From: Corynebacterium striatum ATCC 6940
GTDB taxonomy: Bacteria > Actinomycetota > Actinomycetes > Mycobacteriales > Mycobacteriaceae
DNA: 48,644 nucleotides
Reading direction: 5' to 3'
Assembly (NCBI RefSeq): GCF_000159135.1
Contig: NZ_GG667519.1
Span: forward strand, 166,688-215,331
Shown: positions 46,943-48,644 of the stretch, in pieces
How positions within the stretch are numbered: position 1 is the first letter of the stretch
How the letters are laid out: every line of letters begins with the position of its first letter
Notes under the pieces: model-generated
What the model was told of the DNA's origin: nothing
Databases searched by the model: none
Seen by the model: only the letters and a program-made list of their open reading frames with translations
Made by a program: the position numbers and the translations under genes

Positions 46943-47994
46943 GTGCACAACCAAGAATTCATCCGCGTTGTCGGCGCGCGATAATAATCTCAAAGAGATA
47001 AGCGTCGACATCCCTAAGCGGAAACTCACCGTCTTCACCAGCGTTTCTGGTTCCGGCAAGTCCTCTCTCGTATTCGGAACCATCGCGGCGGAATCCCAGC
47101 GGCTTACTCATTCAACGTTCCCTCCGCAGCTGGCCAGGGTGCCATCGAGGTCAACGGCGTGAAAGAGATACGCCGCTTCGAGCGCACTGGCGGCATGTGC
47201 CCCACCTGCGAAGGAATCGGCCGCGCGTCGCAGATTGACCTCACTCAGGTCGTGGACGAGTCGCTGAGCATCAACGACGGCGCCATCCTTTACCCAGGCA
47301 TGAAGATCGATTCCTGGCTATGGAAAGCATATGCAGAATCTGGCCTTTATCCTGCGGATAAGCCGGTGCGTGATTTCACCGACGAACAGAAGCATGCCCT
47401 GTACTACTTGAGCGATGTCAAGACCAAAATCATCGGCATCAATATGAGCTACCAAGGCCTCATTGTGCGCTTGCAGTCCTCCGTCCTCTCCAAGGACAAA
47501 GACAGCCTGCAGAAACACATGAAGGGGTCGACGTCGACATCCCGCTTGGCGTGCTCAGTGCCATCACCGGCGTTGCGGGCTTGGGCAAGTCTTCGCTGCT
47601 GGCGTGTCTGCCGGAGGACGTCGTAAAGCGCATGCTCTTCACGGGCCAAACCCCCATCAAGGGCTCGCGCCGCTCTAACCCGGCGACGTATACGGGAGAG
47701 CTGGACTCCATCCGTAAGGCCTTCGCCAATGCCAATTCCACCCCGGATAATACGGTGAAGCCCGCGCTGTTTTCCGCCAACTCGGAGGGTGCGTGCCCGA
47801 ACTGCAATGGCACCGGCGTGATCTACGTGGAGTTCGGCTTCATGGGCTGCGTCGACGTGCCCTGCGAGGTGTGCGAGGGCCGCAGCTTAATACGCTTTCC
47901 GGCGGAGAGCGTCAGCGCCTCTAGCTCGCCGCGCGAACTCGTTGCGCAAAAAGAGCCCCTGACCAGCAGATACTTGGCTGAATGCGTGGCTTAG
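46943..47994 (+). pseudogene. Decayed UvrA-like ABC ATPase gene
   Basis: The pieces match a UvrA-type protein but in three frames. The proposed start is GTG at 46943 ([12 protein letters not shown]). The first frame breaks in a GCGCGCG run near 46971-46980. [18 protein letters not shown] and the P-loop SVSGSGKSS follow in the next frame. A second break before 47115 leads to GGMCPTCEGIG, part of a UvrA zinc motif. A third, near 47525, leads to the second P-loop region GVAGLGKSSLL and the zinc motif ACPNCNGTG...PCEVCEG. About 350 codons remain of a gene that is normally about 750 codons or more, so large parts are lost. UvrA paralogues often serve drug or DNA-damage resistance, but this copy cannot make an intact protein. 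Confidence 0.85.
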
Positions 47995-48290
47995 GCGGTG
48001 ACGGTGGCGCGCGATTGGCGAGTGCGCAGCGCGACAACGCGCTCAGACTCGCTCATGCCGCCCCACACGCCATAAGGCTCAGCGGAACGAAGGGCGTGCT
48101 CGCGGCACAGCTCGAGAACTGGGCACGAGTTGCAGATGGCTTTCGCGCGGTTTTCACGCTGGGCGCGAGCCCTTCCGCGCTCCCCGTCTGGGTGATAAAA
48201 CACGTCCGAATTCTCTCCGCGGCAGGCGCCCTGTAGCTGCCAATCCCAAAAATCCGCATTGGGGCCGGGAAGCGAATGAGGCTGAGACAC
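47991..48290 (-). CDS. whcB: WhiB-family iron-sulfur regulator (WhiB3/WhcB type)
   Basis: The 99-aa product starts at GTG 48290 (MSQPHSLPGPNADFWDWQ), with AAAGGAG 8 nt upstream. Four cysteines at 23, 53, 56 and 62 (C-x29-CxxC-x5-C) bind a 4Fe-4S cluster, followed by GVWGG (74-78) and a basic C-terminal tail (RTRQSRATVTA) for DNA contact. WhiB proteins bind the main sigma factor and sense redox or nitric oxide. Its place beside groEL1 matches M. tuberculosis whiB3 and, as I recall, C. glutamicum whcB. It converges on the UvrA-like remnant with a 4-nt overlap. Confidence 0.9.
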   Translation of the reverse strand: MSQPHSLPGPNADFWDWQLQGACRGENSDVFYHPDGERGRARAQRENRAKAICNSCPVLELCREHALRSAEPYGVWGGMSESERVVALRTRQSRATVTA

Positions 48291-48644
48291 GTTCAAAACT
48301 CCTTTGTGGGGTGGTATCCAAAGCGCTTGAATATGGTGCGCACTTGCATGGATAAGACGATTAAGAAGTCTTGACCGTAGTGGTAAACGGTTGGTTACCG
48401 GTTCCTTTCCAGCATATGGACTTGCGAAAACGATCCGAGATTTTATCCCTTTGACCTGTGTGAACCAGCAAGATTAACGGTTTATGAACTTTCGGCGCGC
48501 CGGGGAATGAAGCGAAAATATCCACCCAAAAGGGCTAATTTGGTTTAGGTTAGTGGGGAGCTTTACCCTCGCGGTTCGGGCAAATTGGCGTGCATATGCC
48601 AAAATTGCAGCCATTGGCCGCGTGTCAGAACGCGGAAACTACCA
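48291..48644. other. Upstream region of the WhiB gene; no gene seen
   Basis: This 354-nt stretch is more AT-rich than the genes around it and must hold the WhiB promoter (leftward). I could not fix a clear -35/-10 pair. A short open frame starting at ATG 48596 runs off the window and has no ribosome site. In related genomes sigD lies beyond this point. Confidence 0.4.

Noticed and set aside
48545..48556. TTAGGTTAG resembling half of an iron-regulator (DtxR) box
   Set aside because: Only one half-site is present; the second arm does not match.
48596..48644. Open frame at the right edge starting MPKLQPL
   Set aside because: Only 16 codons, no ribosome site and no recognisable similarity; it cannot be supported without sequence beyond the window.

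Overview
This 48.6 kb window comes from a high-GC mycolic-acid actinomycete, almost certainly a Corynebacterium. The evidence is gene order and family content: alpha-operon ribosomal genes, truA, an ESX-4 type VII secretion locus, rplM-rpsI, glmM, glmS, alr, the tsaE/tsaB/rimI/tsaD set, groES-groEL1 with a His-rich GroEL tail, and a WhiB3-type regulator. As I recall it, the same backbone lies between infA/rpsM and whiB3 in Mycobacterium tuberculosis. Several genes have a -10 box 6-9 nt before the start codon, which suggests leaderless transcripts. I see no tRNA, rRNA, CRISPR array, insertion sequence or prophage.

Layout. (1) 0.1-7 kb is accessory: a large LASTG-anchored surface protein, a sortase, a broken formate/nitrite transporter, fdhD and a small DUF6457-type protein. 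(2) 7.3-17.6 kb is translation and secretion core: rpsH-rplF-rplR-rpsE-rpmD-rplO, secY-adk-map, an L,D-transpeptidase, infA, then rpsM-rpsK-rpsD-rpoA-rplQ. (3) 17.7-19.4 kb: a TRIC-type membrane protein and truA. (4) 19.5-29.9 kb is a complete ESX-4 locus: eccB, mycP, eccD, eccC, a Rv3446c-type protein and two WXG100 genes, with an unrelated PGPGW-type membrane gene inserted. (5) 30.2-32.7 kb: rplM-rpsI and glmM. (6) 32.8-35.0 kb is a tightly coupled operon of three uncharacterised genes: a small EspC-like helical protein, a Pro/Cys-rich membrane protein and a small charged protein. (7) 35.1-46.9 kb: an alpha/beta-hydrolase-like protein lacking its nucleophile, glmS, alr, tsaE, an AspT-family transporter, a small anchored protein, tsaB, rimI, tsaD, a hypothetical, then groES-groEL under a CIRCE operator. 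(8) 46.9-48.6 kb: a decayed UvrA-like pseudogene and the WhiB gene.

The most interesting signal is a shared ECF-type promoter. The block GGGGAACCG, then a spacer, then AGCGCAGTCYAATAAG occurs only upstream of the two WXG100 genes (29096-29130) and upstream of the three-gene operon (32725-32759). The GGAAC-to-AGTC gap is 17 nt in both. It resembles the GGAAC/CGTC type used by mycobacterial SigM, a known activator of ESX-4. This ties the uncharacterised trio to ESX-4 and suggests that its products are substrates or surface partners of that secretion system.

Other points worth a second look are the hydrolase with Gly in place of the nucleophilic Ser, two G-run frame problems in neighbouring genes (transporter and sortase), and a formate module with no formate dehydrogenase in view.
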